Source: Bacillota bacterium (GTDB lineage: Bacteria > Bacillota > Clostridia > Tissierellales > Sedimentibacteraceae). Taken from it: a stretch of 64,000 nucleotides of DNA. Below the pieces are notes generated by a model. It was not told where the DNA came from. It worked only from the letters and a program-made list of their open reading frames with translations, and ran no database searches. Positions within the stretch are counted from its first letter, which is position 1. Each line of letters starts with the position of its first letter. Of the stretch, positions 33,110-43,500 are shown in pieces. The position numbers and the translations under genes are program-made. The DNA lies in NCBI GenBank assembly GCA_023453025.1, contig JAEXUD010000021.1, positions 17,339 to 81,338 of the forward strand, read 5' to 3'.

Positions 33110-33205
33110 CTCATTAAATATAAGAGAAAAATTTTTGGAGATTTATTTACCTTCGGGTTACTCCTAGCAGCGATTATTGCCTTGTTTAACAACAAGCGAA
33201 AATAA
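33110..33205 (+). pseudogene. Relic of a Hol_Tox-type (TxpA-like) type I toxin
   Basis: An open stretch without any ATG, GTG or TTG start reads KRKIFGDLFTFGLLLAAIIA LFNNKRK (given in two pieces) and stops at 33203-33205. A single short hydrophobic helix followed by NNKRK is the pattern of the 'putative holin-like toxin' family. The conserved downstream hairpin (33221-33250) is present, as usual for these loci. The lost start codon suggests decay. Confidence 0.5.
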
Positions 33206-33220
33206 CTTTTACATAAAAGT

Positions 33221-33250
33221 TAACCGCCAAAGCTACCACTTTGACGGTTA
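33221..33250. repeat. TAACCGCCAAAG hairpin of the toxin locus
   Basis: TAACCGCCAAAG and CTTTGACGGTTA pair with one mismatch around a 6-base loop. An almost identical hairpin lies at 35488-35517. In type I toxin loci this region overlaps toxin mRNA and a convergent antisense RNA. Confidence 0.65.
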
Positions 33251-33408
33251 AAATGTTTTAAACGTAAAATCTGGAAGCTAACCGTTTATTCGGCAGTTCC
33301 TTTATTTATTTTATTATAGCGCAGTACTAAAATGTTGTCAAGAAAATTACACATATCATTCTGGGGACGGACCTTAAAATGCTCTTGCCTGGAATCCTTT
33401 TTACAACC

Positions 33409-34095
33409 TCAACTCAAATCCTGAATAAAATTCTTCTTATTGCTTGCTAATTTGTGAATGTTTTTAGAATTTAAATATTTTATTATTAAGTATGATACTC
33501 CTGATATAATCACTACATAAGCTACATTAAATTCTCTGACATTCTGCTTATCATATAAATAAAAGTATATAATTGTTACAATTAAAAACAGAGCTGCGGA
33601 AATAAATGAACCGCATGCTTTTTTAAATCCCTTTTCCATACTGAATACAGGCGCTATGAGACCCTCTGTGATAAAACTGAGTACTGCGAAAGTGAGAAAA
33701 AATAAAAATATAACAGGATTAGCTCTCCAGTATAAATTACCTCCATACGCCCCAATAGACAATATAAAAAACCAAGCAAAAAAATATCCTGTCAGCTTTA
33801 GTAAAAGCCCTAAAAAAATTTCGTATATAGATGGTCCTCCGCTGTTTTTTATAATATCATGGGCAAAGCCTTTTACATCACTTCCGATTGCATCATTCAG
33901 AGTTTTATTTCTTAATTCAAACTCCTGTGCCATTCCTATAAGATCTCTTTTTATTACCTGAGCATCATATGAATTAACCTTAAATATACTCATACCCATC
34001 ATGATATCCTTTATGGTTTGGACATCGCTAATCCTTAAAGTTTTTATTTGTGCTTCATTTTCCTTTTTAAGCAGGACCATTTCATTCATAAACAT
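33409..34095 (-). CDS. Membrane protein paired with PadR (DUF1129/DUF1048-like)
   Basis: The 228-residue protein starts after GGGGGA. It has a helical cytoplasmic first half (residues 1-95) and four membrane helices (about 97-120, 127-145, 158-178, 188-205), with KKNFIQDLS at the end. Integral membrane proteins with a helical N-terminal domain, encoded directly after PadR regulators, are common in Firmicutes and often annotated DUF1129 or DUF1700-like. The function is unknown. It lies 2 bases after the PadR gene and must share its transcript. Confidence 0.7.
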   Translation of the reverse strand: MFMNEMVLLKKENEAQIKTLRISDVQTIKDIMMGMSIFKVNSYDAQVIKRDLIGMAQEFELRNKTLNDAIGSDVKGFAHDIIKNSGGPSIYEIFLGLLLKLTGYFFAWFFILSIGAYGGNLYWRANPVIFLFFLTFAVLSFITEGLIAPVFSMEKGFKKACGSFISAALFLIVTIIYFYLYDKQNVREFNVAYVVIISGVSYLIIKYLNSKNIHKLASNKKNFIQDLS

Positions 34096-34097
34096 AA

Positions 34098-34421
34098 TTA
34101 TTCCCCCTTCAATACTTTGTCAACGGATTTTTTTACATCATTCCATACTTCTTGAAATTCATTTAAAAATTCCTTCCCTGTTTCAGTTAAGAAATAATAT
34201 TTTCTTTTCGGGCCAAGGGGCGACTCTTTGTATTTTGACGTTATGATTTTCTTCCTCTCAAGCCTTACCAGAATAGGATATGTTGTTCCCTCTCTCACAT
34301 CATCAAAACCATAATCCTGCAAACGGGATATGATTTCATATCCGTAAGTTTCTTCATCACTAATTATTTTCACTATACATCCTTCCAATGTACCTCGTAA
34401 TAACTGCGATTTGCCTACCAT
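34098..34421 (-). CDS. PadR family transcriptional regulator
   Basis: The start at 34421 follows AGGTGG by 5 bases; a GTG at 34430 is a weaker alternative. The 107-residue protein has the PadR winged helix: LLRGTLEGCIVKIISDEETYGYEIISRLQDYG, then EGTTYPILVRLERKKIITS and PKRKYYFLTETGKEFL, quoted as motif blocks. PadR proteins repress membrane-protein or efflux genes beside them and respond to ligands or envelope stress. It is the first gene of a two-gene operon with a consensus promoter. Confidence 0.92.
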   Translation of the reverse strand: MVGKSQLLRGTLEGCIVKIISDEETYGYEIISRLQDYGFDDVREGTTYPILVRLERKKIITSKYKESPLGPKRKYYFLTETGKEFLNEFQEVWNDVKKSVDKVLKGE

Positions 34422-34459
34422 GTCTTCCACCTACCTTGCACCGCATAATAGCTAACTAT

Positions 34460-34488
34460 ATTGTACCGCACAGTAGATACTTTGTCAA
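34460..34488 (-). promoter_or_regulatory. Promoter of the PadR operon
   Basis: TTGACA (34483-34488), 17 bases, TACAAT (34460-34465) on the minus strand. ACCGCATAATAG and ACCGCACAGTAG flank the -10 box as direct repeats (about 34440-34475) and may form a PadR binding site. Confidence 0.75.
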
Positions 34489-34673
34489 CCGCAAAAAGGT
34501 ATTTCCTATAAAGATACTTTGCATTGCAAAAAACTTTTCACGACGCACTCTCTTTCTTATAGAAATATTTTTAAATTTTTTCGATTTTTTCGAAAAATTA
34601 TATTTACTAATTCGAAATAATATGGTATTATGTATTTATAAATAATTACGGACAAAATTTAGAGGTATATAAA

Positions 34674-35042
34674 ATGACTTTTGGGCAGAAGTTAAAATCA
34701 GCAAGAAAAAGTAAAAAATACACTCAAAAACAATTAGCAGATGAGATTGGAGCAAAACATAATTCTGTTAGCGATTGGGAAAATGATAAGAACAGACCCG
34801 ACCCCGATACGATAGAATCGATATGCGAAGTTCTTGATATTTCAGCAAATTATTTATTTGGTACAAGAGACCCTAGAGATTTACTTTCTCCGGAAGCCGT
34901 TAATATAGCACAGGCATATGACAAAGCAGATTTTGACAGGCAAAACATAGTACGTTTAACCTTAGGCTTAGTTTTAAAGCATAATGAAAAGGTTGCTGAA
35001 ACTCCGGCAGAATATAAAACTCACCAAACTATTATAGAGTAA
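34674..35042 (+). CDS. XRE family (Cro/C1-type) transcriptional regulator
   Basis: The 122-residue protein has an N-terminal helix-turn-helix (about 3-60): FGQKLKSARKSKKYTQKQLADEIGAKHNSVSDWENDKNRPD in parts, then LDISANYLFG. The C-terminal half is helical. Upstream, TTCGAA-containing repeats (near 34568-34615) may be its operator. It resembles phage-type repressors. The next gene encodes a coiled-coil protein 15 bases downstream, and the pair is probably a small acquired module between the PadR operon and yacL. Confidence 0.9.
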   Translation: MTFGQKLKSARKSKKYTQKQLADEIGAKHNSVSDWENDKNRPDPDTIESICEVLDISANYLFGTRDPRDLLSPEAVNIAQAYDKADFDRQNIVRLTLGLVLKHNEKVAETPAEYKTHQTIIE

Positions 35043-35057
35043 AGGAGATATGAACAA

Positions 35058-35477
35058 ATGGACAACGGCAAACAAATACTTCAATTAATAACTGAAATGA
35101 ATGAAAAAATGCAAAGTGGTTTTGAGGCGGTACATTCTGAAATCAAAGTAATTAAATCCGACATGAACGACATGAGATCTGATATCAATACATTGAAATA
35201 CGATGCTAACGAAATGAATAGTAAAATGGAAAATGGTTTTAAAGAGGTGCATTCTGAAATCAAAATTATGAAATCTGATATTAAGGACTTAAAAACGACA
35301 CTCGAAAACGAGACCAATAAAAACATTAGAATAATTGCCGAAGGACACATTGATTTAAGCAACAAACTGGACAAGGCATTAAAAATTGAAAATGAAAAAG
35401 AAGTATTACTTATAAGGTTAACAATCCTTGAGAATGAAGTTAATATCATTAAAACACGTCTTAATGAAATAGCATAA
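35058..35477 (+). CDS. Coiled-coil protein paired with the XRE regulator
   Basis: The 139-residue protein is one long coiled coil with no membrane segment. It contains an internal duplication: QSGFEAVHSEIKVIKSDM (about 18-35) recurs as ENGFKEVHSEIKIMKSDI (about 59-76). The rest (LRLT-type ILENEVNIIKTRLNEI) is heptad-like as well. Similar short coiled-coil proteins follow XRE repressors in Firmicutes prophage-like loci. I cannot assign a function; binding of the repressor or of a phage component is possible. Confidence 0.75.
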   Translation: MDNGKQILQLITEMNEKMQSGFEAVHSEIKVIKSDMNDMRSDINTLKYDANEMNSKMENGFKEVHSEIKIMKSDIKDLKTTLENETNKNIRIIAEGHIDLSNKLDKALKIENEKEVLLIRLTILENEVNIIKTRLNEIA

Positions 35478-35487
35478 CATAAAAAGT

Positions 35488-35517
35488 TAACCGTCAAAGC
35501 TACCGCTTTGACGGTTA
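35488..35517. terminator. Terminator hairpin after the coiled-coil gene
   Basis: TAACCGTCAAAG and CTTTGACGGTTA form a perfect 12-bp stem with a 6-base loop, followed by TTTTAATT. It is nearly identical to the hairpin of the toxin relic at 33221-33250 and may also end the convergent yacL transcript. Confidence 0.8.
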
Positions 35518-35547
35518 TTTTAATTATAAAGGTGTGTCCCCTTTCCT

Positions 35548-36642
35548 TTAAACAGCTTTATTTATTACATTTTTTAGTTTGGCGAAAATCATTCTTCCTG
35601 CGGCTGTCTGAAGTACACTTGTTACAGTTACAACAACGGAATCTCCTATGCATTTCTTGCCGCCTTCCACTACTATCATTGTGCCGTCATCTAAATATGC
35701 CAGACCCTGACCGGATTCCTTTCCGTCCTTCACAACCATTACAGTCATTTCTTCTCCGGGAAGAACTACCGGCTTAACAGCATTTGCTAATTCATTAATG
35801 TTCAGCACATCAACACCCTGGAATTCCGCTACCTTGTTTAAATTGAAATCATTTGTCAACACTTTGCCTCCAAGCTCTTTGGCAAGCTTCAAAAGCTTGA
35901 CGTCAACTTCAATATTGTCTCCGTAATCCTTTGATTCAATCAATACACTTACATCATCATCCTTTTGAAGGATATTTAGTATGTCTAATCCTCTTCTGCC
36001 TCTGTTTCTTTTTAGACTATCTGAGGAATCTGCTATATGTCTTAATTCCTTCAGAACAAATTCAGGTATTACTAATGTTCCTTCAATGAAACCTGTCTTG
36101 CATATATCAGAAATTCTTCCGTCAATTATGACGCTGGTATCAAGAATTTTAGGTGAAATTATTTCTTTTTTTGAACCTTTATCTTGTTTTTTTATTGTTG
36201 GTGTTTTTTTAAGGTTTATCTGCGGCCAGATTACATCATCTTTTTTCCTTGTGGAAATTTTGATTCCCAAGTATCCAAATATTAAATACGACAATATAGA
36301 AACAATTGTACCGACAAATTTAATATCCGCAAACGGCTGGCTAATCAAGAATGCAATTATAAATCCTACTATAAGACCTACCGCACCCCAGATAATATCC
36401 ATGGTTGAAAACTTCAACAGCTCCTTTTCAAAAGCACCAACTATACTAAGACCAATTTTTTTTATTTTGGTTGACAAAAGAAAAAATATAATTCCAAAGA
36501 CTAAACTGATACCAATAATTACTAAAACATTTTGAAAACCTGTAAATTTAAGAAAATCATTTTGGTTTAAGATTACTCCTACAAAAGCACCAAGAAATGC
36601 TCCTATAACAGTAATTCCTACTTTTATAATCTTATCTATCAT
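35548..36642 (-). CDS. PIN/TRAM domain protein (YacL-like)
   Basis: The 364-residue protein starts after AAGGAGG. It has four N-terminal membrane helices (residues about 5-125), a PIN nuclease-like domain (about 165-290: ILDTSVIIDGRISDI, VIPEFVLKELRHIADSSD, RRGLDIL, VLTNDFNLNKVA in parts) with conserved acidic residues, and a C-terminal TRAM RNA-binding domain (GQGLAYLDDGTMIVVEGG). Length and order match Bacillus YacL. It is probably a membrane-attached ribonuclease. The carD gene lies upstream, as in many Firmicutes; the usual downstream ispD is replaced here by the XRE module. Confidence 0.93.
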   Translation of the reverse strand: MIDKIIKVGITVIGAFLGAFVGVILNQNDFLKFTGFQNVLVIIGISLVFGIIFFLLSTKIKKIGLSIVGAFEKELLKFSTMDIIWGAVGLIVGFIIAFLISQPFADIKFVGTIVSILSYLIFGYLGIKISTRKKDDVIWPQINLKKTPTIKKQDKGSKKEIISPKILDTSVIIDGRISDICKTGFIEGTLVIPEFVLKELRHIADSSDSLKRNRGRRGLDILNILQKDDDVSVLIESKDYGDNIEVDVKLLKLAKELGGKVLTNDFNLNKVAEFQGVDVLNINELANAVKPVVLPGEEMTVMVVKDGKESGQGLAYLDDGTMIVVEGGKKCIGDSVVVTVTSVLQTAAGRMIFAKLKNVINKAV

Positions 36643-36807
36643 CTACTCACCTCCTTTTAAGTATACCCAAATATTGCTATATTATTAAATGTAACACATA
36701 TTTTGTTATTTGGCTATAGATTTTGTTAAAATTATATTTGTCTATTATTAATTCTACCTTAAGTTAATTCAAAAAGAAATATGCACCAAAGCACATATCT
36801 TATAAGA

Positions 36808-37302
36808 TTATTGCTCCAGTGCATCTTCATTTATTATTTTGTCCAAATATTCCTGTATGCCCTTGCCGTCTGCATTTGTCGAAAGTGCTATTTCACTTAC
36901 CAGCATTTGTTTTGCACTTACAAGCATTTTCTTTTCACCGGTTGAAAGCCCCTTCTCTCTGTCTCGATATGTCAAATCTCTGACTACCTGTGCAACTTCA
37001 AATATGTCTCCGGTCTTCATCTTAATCATGTTGTCTCTGTATCTTTTGTTCCAGTTTGAATCGTTTATTTCTGCACTTTGCTTTAATATATCATATACCT
37101 TTTCAACTGCATTAATATCTATTATGTTTCTAAGACCAATATTATTGACATTGTCTACAGGTATCATAAGTTTCATTTCACCAATTGGCATCTTAAGCAC
37201 AAAATAACTTTTAACTTCTCCAAGTATTTCTTTTCGTTCAACTGTTTCAATAACGCCGGCACCATGCATTGGATATACTACCTTGTCTCCTAAATTAAAC
37301 AT
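36808..37302 (-). CDS. CarD family transcriptional regulator
   Basis: The start at 37302 follows TAGGAGG. The 164-residue protein begins with the RNA polymerase-interacting domain (FNLGDKVVYPMHGAGVIETVERKEI in parts, then VLKMPIGEMKLMIPVDNV) and has a helical C-terminal domain (WNKRYRDNMIKMKTGDIFEVAQVVRDL, RDREKGLSTGEKKML). CarD/CdnL proteins bind RNA polymerase beta and stabilise promoter complexes at rRNA and other promoters. It is transcribed toward yacL on the same strand. Confidence 0.93.
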   Translation of the reverse strand: MFNLGDKVVYPMHGAGVIETVERKEILGEVKSYFVLKMPIGEMKLMIPVDNVNNIGLRNIIDINAVEKVYDILKQSAEINDSNWNKRYRDNMIKMKTGDIFEVAQVVRDLTYRDREKGLSTGEKKMLVSAKQMLVSEIALSTNADGKGIQEYLDKIINEDALEQ

Positions 37303-37452
37303 TATATTACCTCCTATGTATTCAGTATACACCAATAAGCAACAAATGTCAAATCAGTTATTATACCTTGACGGTATAAAAATGTCAATATAAAATATAA
37401 AAAAATTATTAAATTATTGAAATTGTAAGTTGGCTAATTATTGAAATATTAA

Positions 37453-37488
37453 AAGTCTCTTTCCTAGCTGATGCCAAAAAAGAGACTT
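37453..37488. terminator. Terminator after the SLH protein gene
   Basis: AAGTCTCTTT and AAAGAGACTT form a perfect 10-bp stem with a 16-base loop. On the minus strand it is followed by TTAATATTT. It lies between the SLH gene end and the carD promoter region. Confidence 0.7.
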
Positions 37489-37508
37489 AAATTATTTGAA
37501 AATAATAA

Positions 37509-40500
37509 TTATTCTAATTCTTCTATTAATTTTAATATAATTGTTGCAGCTTCTTCACGAGTTATAGGGTTATCAGGCCTAAATGTATTATCTAAATAAC
37601 CTGTTATGATACTCTTCTCATTGAGCATTTTAACATAAGATTTTGCCCAGCCAGGTATATCATTATCATCCGTAAATGCAGTTATTTCATTATTTTTATT
37701 TTGAATTTTTAACACTCTCCCAGCAATTACAGCCACTTCTGCGCGAGTTATATCTCTTAGAGGTTTCATATACACACCATCTGCCTCTCTGATACCCGTT
37801 ACCAAGTTTTTGCTCACTGCTTCTTTCATATAAGGAATTGCCCATTCCTGTATACTTTCACTGTCACTATATCCTTGAAGTGTTGCTGAAGAGGCGGTTT
37901 CAACACCTGAAGCTTCAATAAGCAATTTCACAAATTCTTGTCTTGTAATATGTCTCTCCGGCTCATAATAGAATCCGTCTCTCTTTTCTACGCCATTAAT
38001 AATCCCCAATGAAGCCAGGCTATAAATAATATCTTTTGACCATCGCCCTTCAATATCCTCAAACCTTCTTAAATCAGAATTATAAATCAAACAATATTTA
38101 CTGAAATGATTTAGTATGACGGTAACAGTATGATTCTTTTTATCAACCTCTCCTCCAACATATTCCCACCTGTTTTTCTCTTCATTAAACCAGTATATAG
38201 CCAGCTCTTCAGGATTATCAACCTTATCAGGGTCATAGCTTATTTCTAAAATTGCTGATTTCTGCAGCAAACCATCCTGATCTAATATAATCTCATATAT
38301 ATCACTTAAAAATTCTATATTTCCCTTTTTATATTCTGAGGTATCGTTAATTTTCCATATACCTAATCCAATTTTATTCTCTAAATTCTGTCTTGGGATA
38401 GTGATACTCATATTCTCATCACCTTTTACGGTTATATTAACCTCACCTGTAATCCATTCCTTTTTAAGAACACTCATATTTTTTTCGTTTCCTATTAAGT
38501 TTTTAAGGATATTCTCCAGCTGTCTGTCTATACTGCTTCTACTTGATGATTTTTTATCATTTTTTTCAGGTATCGGGGTAAAGTCCTCACCATCAGTATC
38601 ACCGCTTGAGGGATCATCTCCCTGAGTATTTTCAATTGCACTGACTATTAATGCATCCTCAAAAGCATATTCATCTGAAACGTAATAGGATGCCTTTACA
38701 ATAATATCTCCTTCTTGCTTTAGGCTTAAAACACCTGTTTCAGAAATATCTCCGACACCTTCTCCGGCTAAAATATCCCATTGCACATCTTCAGAATCCA
38801 GTAAATACTCATTATCCTGATTATCTATACAGTACAGCTCTAATTCTACTGTTTTTCCAATATATCCTTCCAGTGATGCTGAATTTTCATTTTCTTCATC
38901 CCCTGCATTCTCCATATTGTCTGATCTTATTTCCACCCGGTCTAAATCACTTATATCTTCATTATATATCTTTGAATTATAGGTGGTTATATTACCTGCC
39001 TGATCCTCTGCGGTAATGTTTATATCTTTTTTCATTTCATTTTTCATTGATAAATAAGTTTCAAATATACCTTCATCATCGACCTCAACAGCTTCTTTGT
39101 TTACCGATACAGTACTGCCAAGCTCTGCAATCCCTCTAATTTTGATTTTTTCTTCTCCGTCTGTATATACCGTTTCTATTTCGTCAACCTTTAATTCGGG
39201 AGCTGTCATATCACATCTTACCATTACACCGTATATAGAAGTATCACCATTTTCATTTGTCGCATTGACCTGTATTAAATTTTCCCCTTCTTCTAAGTCA
39301 ATCTTTTTATTGATTTCTTTTCCTTCTGCAGTCACCAGTAATTCATCGTTTAATATGATTTGTGCTTCCACCTGCTGATCTGATTCAATAAATAGATTAA
39401 TTTCCGATTGATTCACTGTATAGATATACTTTCCGCTTGTGCTCTGAGATACTTTAACATCCCCTTCATCGGTACGAATATCAAAAGCAAGTTCAGGCGG
39501 CTGAGGATCCGGGAGATAAATTGGCTGTGACAACACTTCATTGCTATAGTGAGTTACCTCATTCACTTTTTTATAGGAGACCATAGAAACCATATAATTC
39601 TCTCCTGGCACCATTCCCATAAGATTACCGTCTGTGTCTCTATATGTGCCGCCTACACAGGCTTCCTTCATATCCCCTTCAATTTCCACTGCGCCCACAC
39701 CTTCTAGCGCATTCCCGTTTTCATCTTTAATCTCAATATAGTAACCGTCTACATTGCCTTCCTGATCCCAGCTCACTTTAAATGCACCATTTCCTGAGGA
39801 TTCAACCTGTATGCTTTCAGGCGCCAACGGCTGATATTCATCTATTACCGTAATAGGGTCTTCACCTGTTATACTGTCATAATTGGTATCATCATTATAA
39901 AGTACCGCCCTTATATAATAGCTGCCGGATGCTGTACTGTCAGGTAAAGTATAGGTATAGGTACCTGCATTCACATTTATATCATCAATGATTTTTCTTC
40001 CTATATCTCCTTCTTCTTCGCAAAGATATAAGGCTATTTTTTCGTCATTAACGTGACTCGCCTGCCATGAAGCTTTAAATGTATGGTCATCTCCCATGGA
40101 CTCAACTGATAGACTGTCTAAAGATGGCGGGATTGTAACATCTAGCAATGCAACATTCACATCTTTGTCAGACTTAATAGTCCAATCACCATTTTCAGGA
40201 TTTACTGCCGTTATACCGACTCTCTTTTCTTCGAAACCTGATTGACTTTCTTCTGCTGATATCACCTGCACTGTGTAATTTTTATCTTCAACCAATTCAT
40301 ATGGACTGCCGTCCGGCTTATATACCTCTAATTCCGGAACATCACCGTCATATGACACTTCAAATATGACGGCATCCCGATTATCAATTGTAATGTTGTA
40401 CGTATTATCCAATCCGGCTGTTATAATAGGTTTTTCATGCGTTACTACTGAAATATCACCATTGTATGCAAACATATACTTTGAGGAAGCTATTCTTTTA

Positions 40501-43500
40501 ATATTGCTTCCAAAGATCATTGTGCCTTCAGCTTCTCCGGTTTCTTCGTTATAGAAGGTCTGTTGTGCGATACCTTTTAAGGATGATCTGGGCAGACCGG
40601 AAGCGTCTGCTATTACCGTCGGAGCAGTATCTCCCCATACATATTCTACAGCAACCGGTATGTCTAAGAATGAGGCTGTTGCAAAGATGTGCTTTGTGCT
40701 GATTTCCGCCTCTGCTCCCAACAATTCTTTTCCTCCGACAACCGGTATACATCCCGGCACCTGCACGGCCACTCTCCCTTTTCCGTACAGGATAATGGGC
40801 CCTAATACTCCACTATATGACTCGTCATAACCACCGCCTATATTTACTTCACCGACAAGAGTATCAAAAACATTTATGCCGCCGCCAAATTCAATATATA
40901 TGCCTTCTCCATCGCCTAATTCCATTTCACCATGAATATCCTTGAATAAATCGAGCTTCAATATGGTTAAATCTCCTGACAGCTTAACGCCTCTCGGCGA
41001 TACGGCCAGAGTTATCTCATTACCTTCAAAAACCTTCAGCACCTGTGCGGAACCTGTAAACATCAGCTTTAACGGAGGCAACCTTTCAAAATTAAGTGTA
41101 ACGGTATCATAAAGGTTTTCAAATCCTAATCCACCTCCGGTTATATATACAACAGGTGCTACTGGGATGATAGGAATTCCCGGCTCTCCGCCTACATAAC
41201 CTACTATGCTGTCCGGAATAGGGTAGGTACCGTCTATGAATCTTAAGGATATCAGTCCTTTAAACTCTACGACCGCAAATTTCACCTCTATATCCACCGT
41301 ATAGATATTATCTAAGGTGTTGACCAAAACACTTCCCTCCGCACCAAAATCCAATCCGGGAATCATGTTATCAGGCATACCGGCTTTCCCTTCTGCGTTA
41401 ATGCCTATAAAGCCATACTCATTTGCCGGACCGAAAAGAGAAGAAGAGTTTCTGTATCCAAATTTCAGTTCATTGATAGCAAGCCCTATAGCTGCCGAGT
41501 CACTCAAACCGTCATCATAATCCTTAATATCATCATCACCAGTTGTATCATTGTTATTGTTATCATCATCTTTACTGCTGTATATATTTCCGCCAAGATT
41601 CAGGTAGGCACTTCCTCCAAAGGAGACAGACTTATCACCAATGACAGCATTTTTTATTTTAACCGGAAAAATACCTACATAGGACAGATATTTTAAGCCT
41701 TCCATAACATCCCAGTTTACTTCTATAGACGCTTCATCATTATCTTCATCAGCATCCAAAGAATATCGGGTTCCATTATCAAGCTCTATTTTGAAATTAC
41801 CTTGGACAAAAGGAAAACCTGGTATGGACAGCATTCCATTACCGCTAATGTTGATCCCCTGTTTATTACCGTTATCATCAATATCTTCTTTTAGACTAAT
41901 ATTTTGAGATGCTTCACCGTATAAGAATTTCAATACATCATTTGTCCCATACTCTATAACAGAATTGATATAGCATCCAGGCTGAATATAGTATTGCTTG
42001 CCATTATCCGTTATATATTCTTTAATATCCCCTTTAAACTCCAGTAAAACCTGATTATCTCTGTAATATTGGCTGTTTGCATTTAAAACTGCTTCATAAC
42101 TTTCTTTATCATAATCATCTGATGCAGTCACAATTTCATAGATCTCATCACCTGTCTCAAAATCCCCCGACCTTTGAGAGCTTATGTTTTTACCTATAAC
42201 AAGCAGCACACCATAGGCCCTCGAAATATAGGCCTTATCCTTTGTAAGGATGAGATTTTTTGTAAAAGTGCCATACTGATCTGCATCTAAGATAATAGTA
42301 TACCCACCAGATTCATTACTAAATGATTCATCCCAGTAATTATTGTCTGTTACGATTTTGATATTGTTGTCATCGCTGACGGTAATACAGGACTGAGGTA
42401 TTATTTTACTTTTCTGATCTCTGTTTCTTTTCACCTTAACATCCCAGTCATTAGACGCTTTCAACATTTCAAAACCTTTCCCGTTCAAAGTTATATTTTT
42501 CTCATCTTCTTCATAATAAACTTTATTAGGAGTTATGCTGAGCAATTGTACCTGAGGCGGTTCTCCGGATAACGCAGGAAGGATCGTATAACCCCCACGG
42601 ACTTCGTCCTGAAGTCCGTCTGCCGTCACCGTAACAACATACTGTGATACCTTAAATATATCCTGAGGCTGAGCCTTAACCGTCCACGAAACGGTTCTTA
42701 TCTCGCCTGTATTAAGTGTATCAATGGTTTTTATTTCTTCATCTGCAGCATCAAGTTCAAGTCCGTCTGTAATTCCTAAAGAAATTTCCATATTGGTTAA
42801 TTGTTTTGCATCCATAATGCTATTGTCAATTTCAACACTGATATTAAATGTTTCTTCGTTATATCCGTCCTTACTTCCGTTTAAGGTAAGCTTTTCCGGT
42901 GCAAAAACCTGTAATCCGTAATTGGCTTCTTCCTGCGTAGTATAAAAATTGCCTAATCCATAAAAGGTTTCACAAATTATTTCTTCTCCCGGCCCCACCG
43001 AAACAGGCTGCCAGTATAAGGCAACTGCACTGTCGGCTGACTTATAAGAATTTTTTGAAGTCGTAAAGTTTAAGCCTGAATCTACTGCATAGTCCCATTT
43101 TGATTCTGATAACCCGTCCCAATGACCTATAATCATTCTGTCAGGCTTTTTATTTCCCCAGCCATCCAGAAACCCATAGGACAAAACCTTTGGTGCCAAA
43201 GGGTCATCTGAAGCTCTCCAATACTCAGGAACATTCTTTCCCTTTAAATCTGTTTCCAAATTAATAAACTGAGACTGACCGTTCAATACAACAGGTGAAG
43301 CATCATTGGCTCCAAGCATGGTATCCAGAAGTATCCTGGTACCTATTTCTGTTTTCGCAGCATTTGTATTCTTTATTGTATAGGTTATTTTCACATTTCC
43401 AACATAAGGATTGGATTTGTCTTCATATAACTGAAGCTGTTGTGTTATCTCTACACCTTTCATTTTCCATGTGGACTGATTGACATATCCGTTATTTGAG

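Noticed and set aside
33110..33205. A functional toxin gene
   Set aside because: No ATG, GTG or TTG is in frame after the upstream stop, so it is listed as a relic; an ATT or ATA start cannot be excluded.
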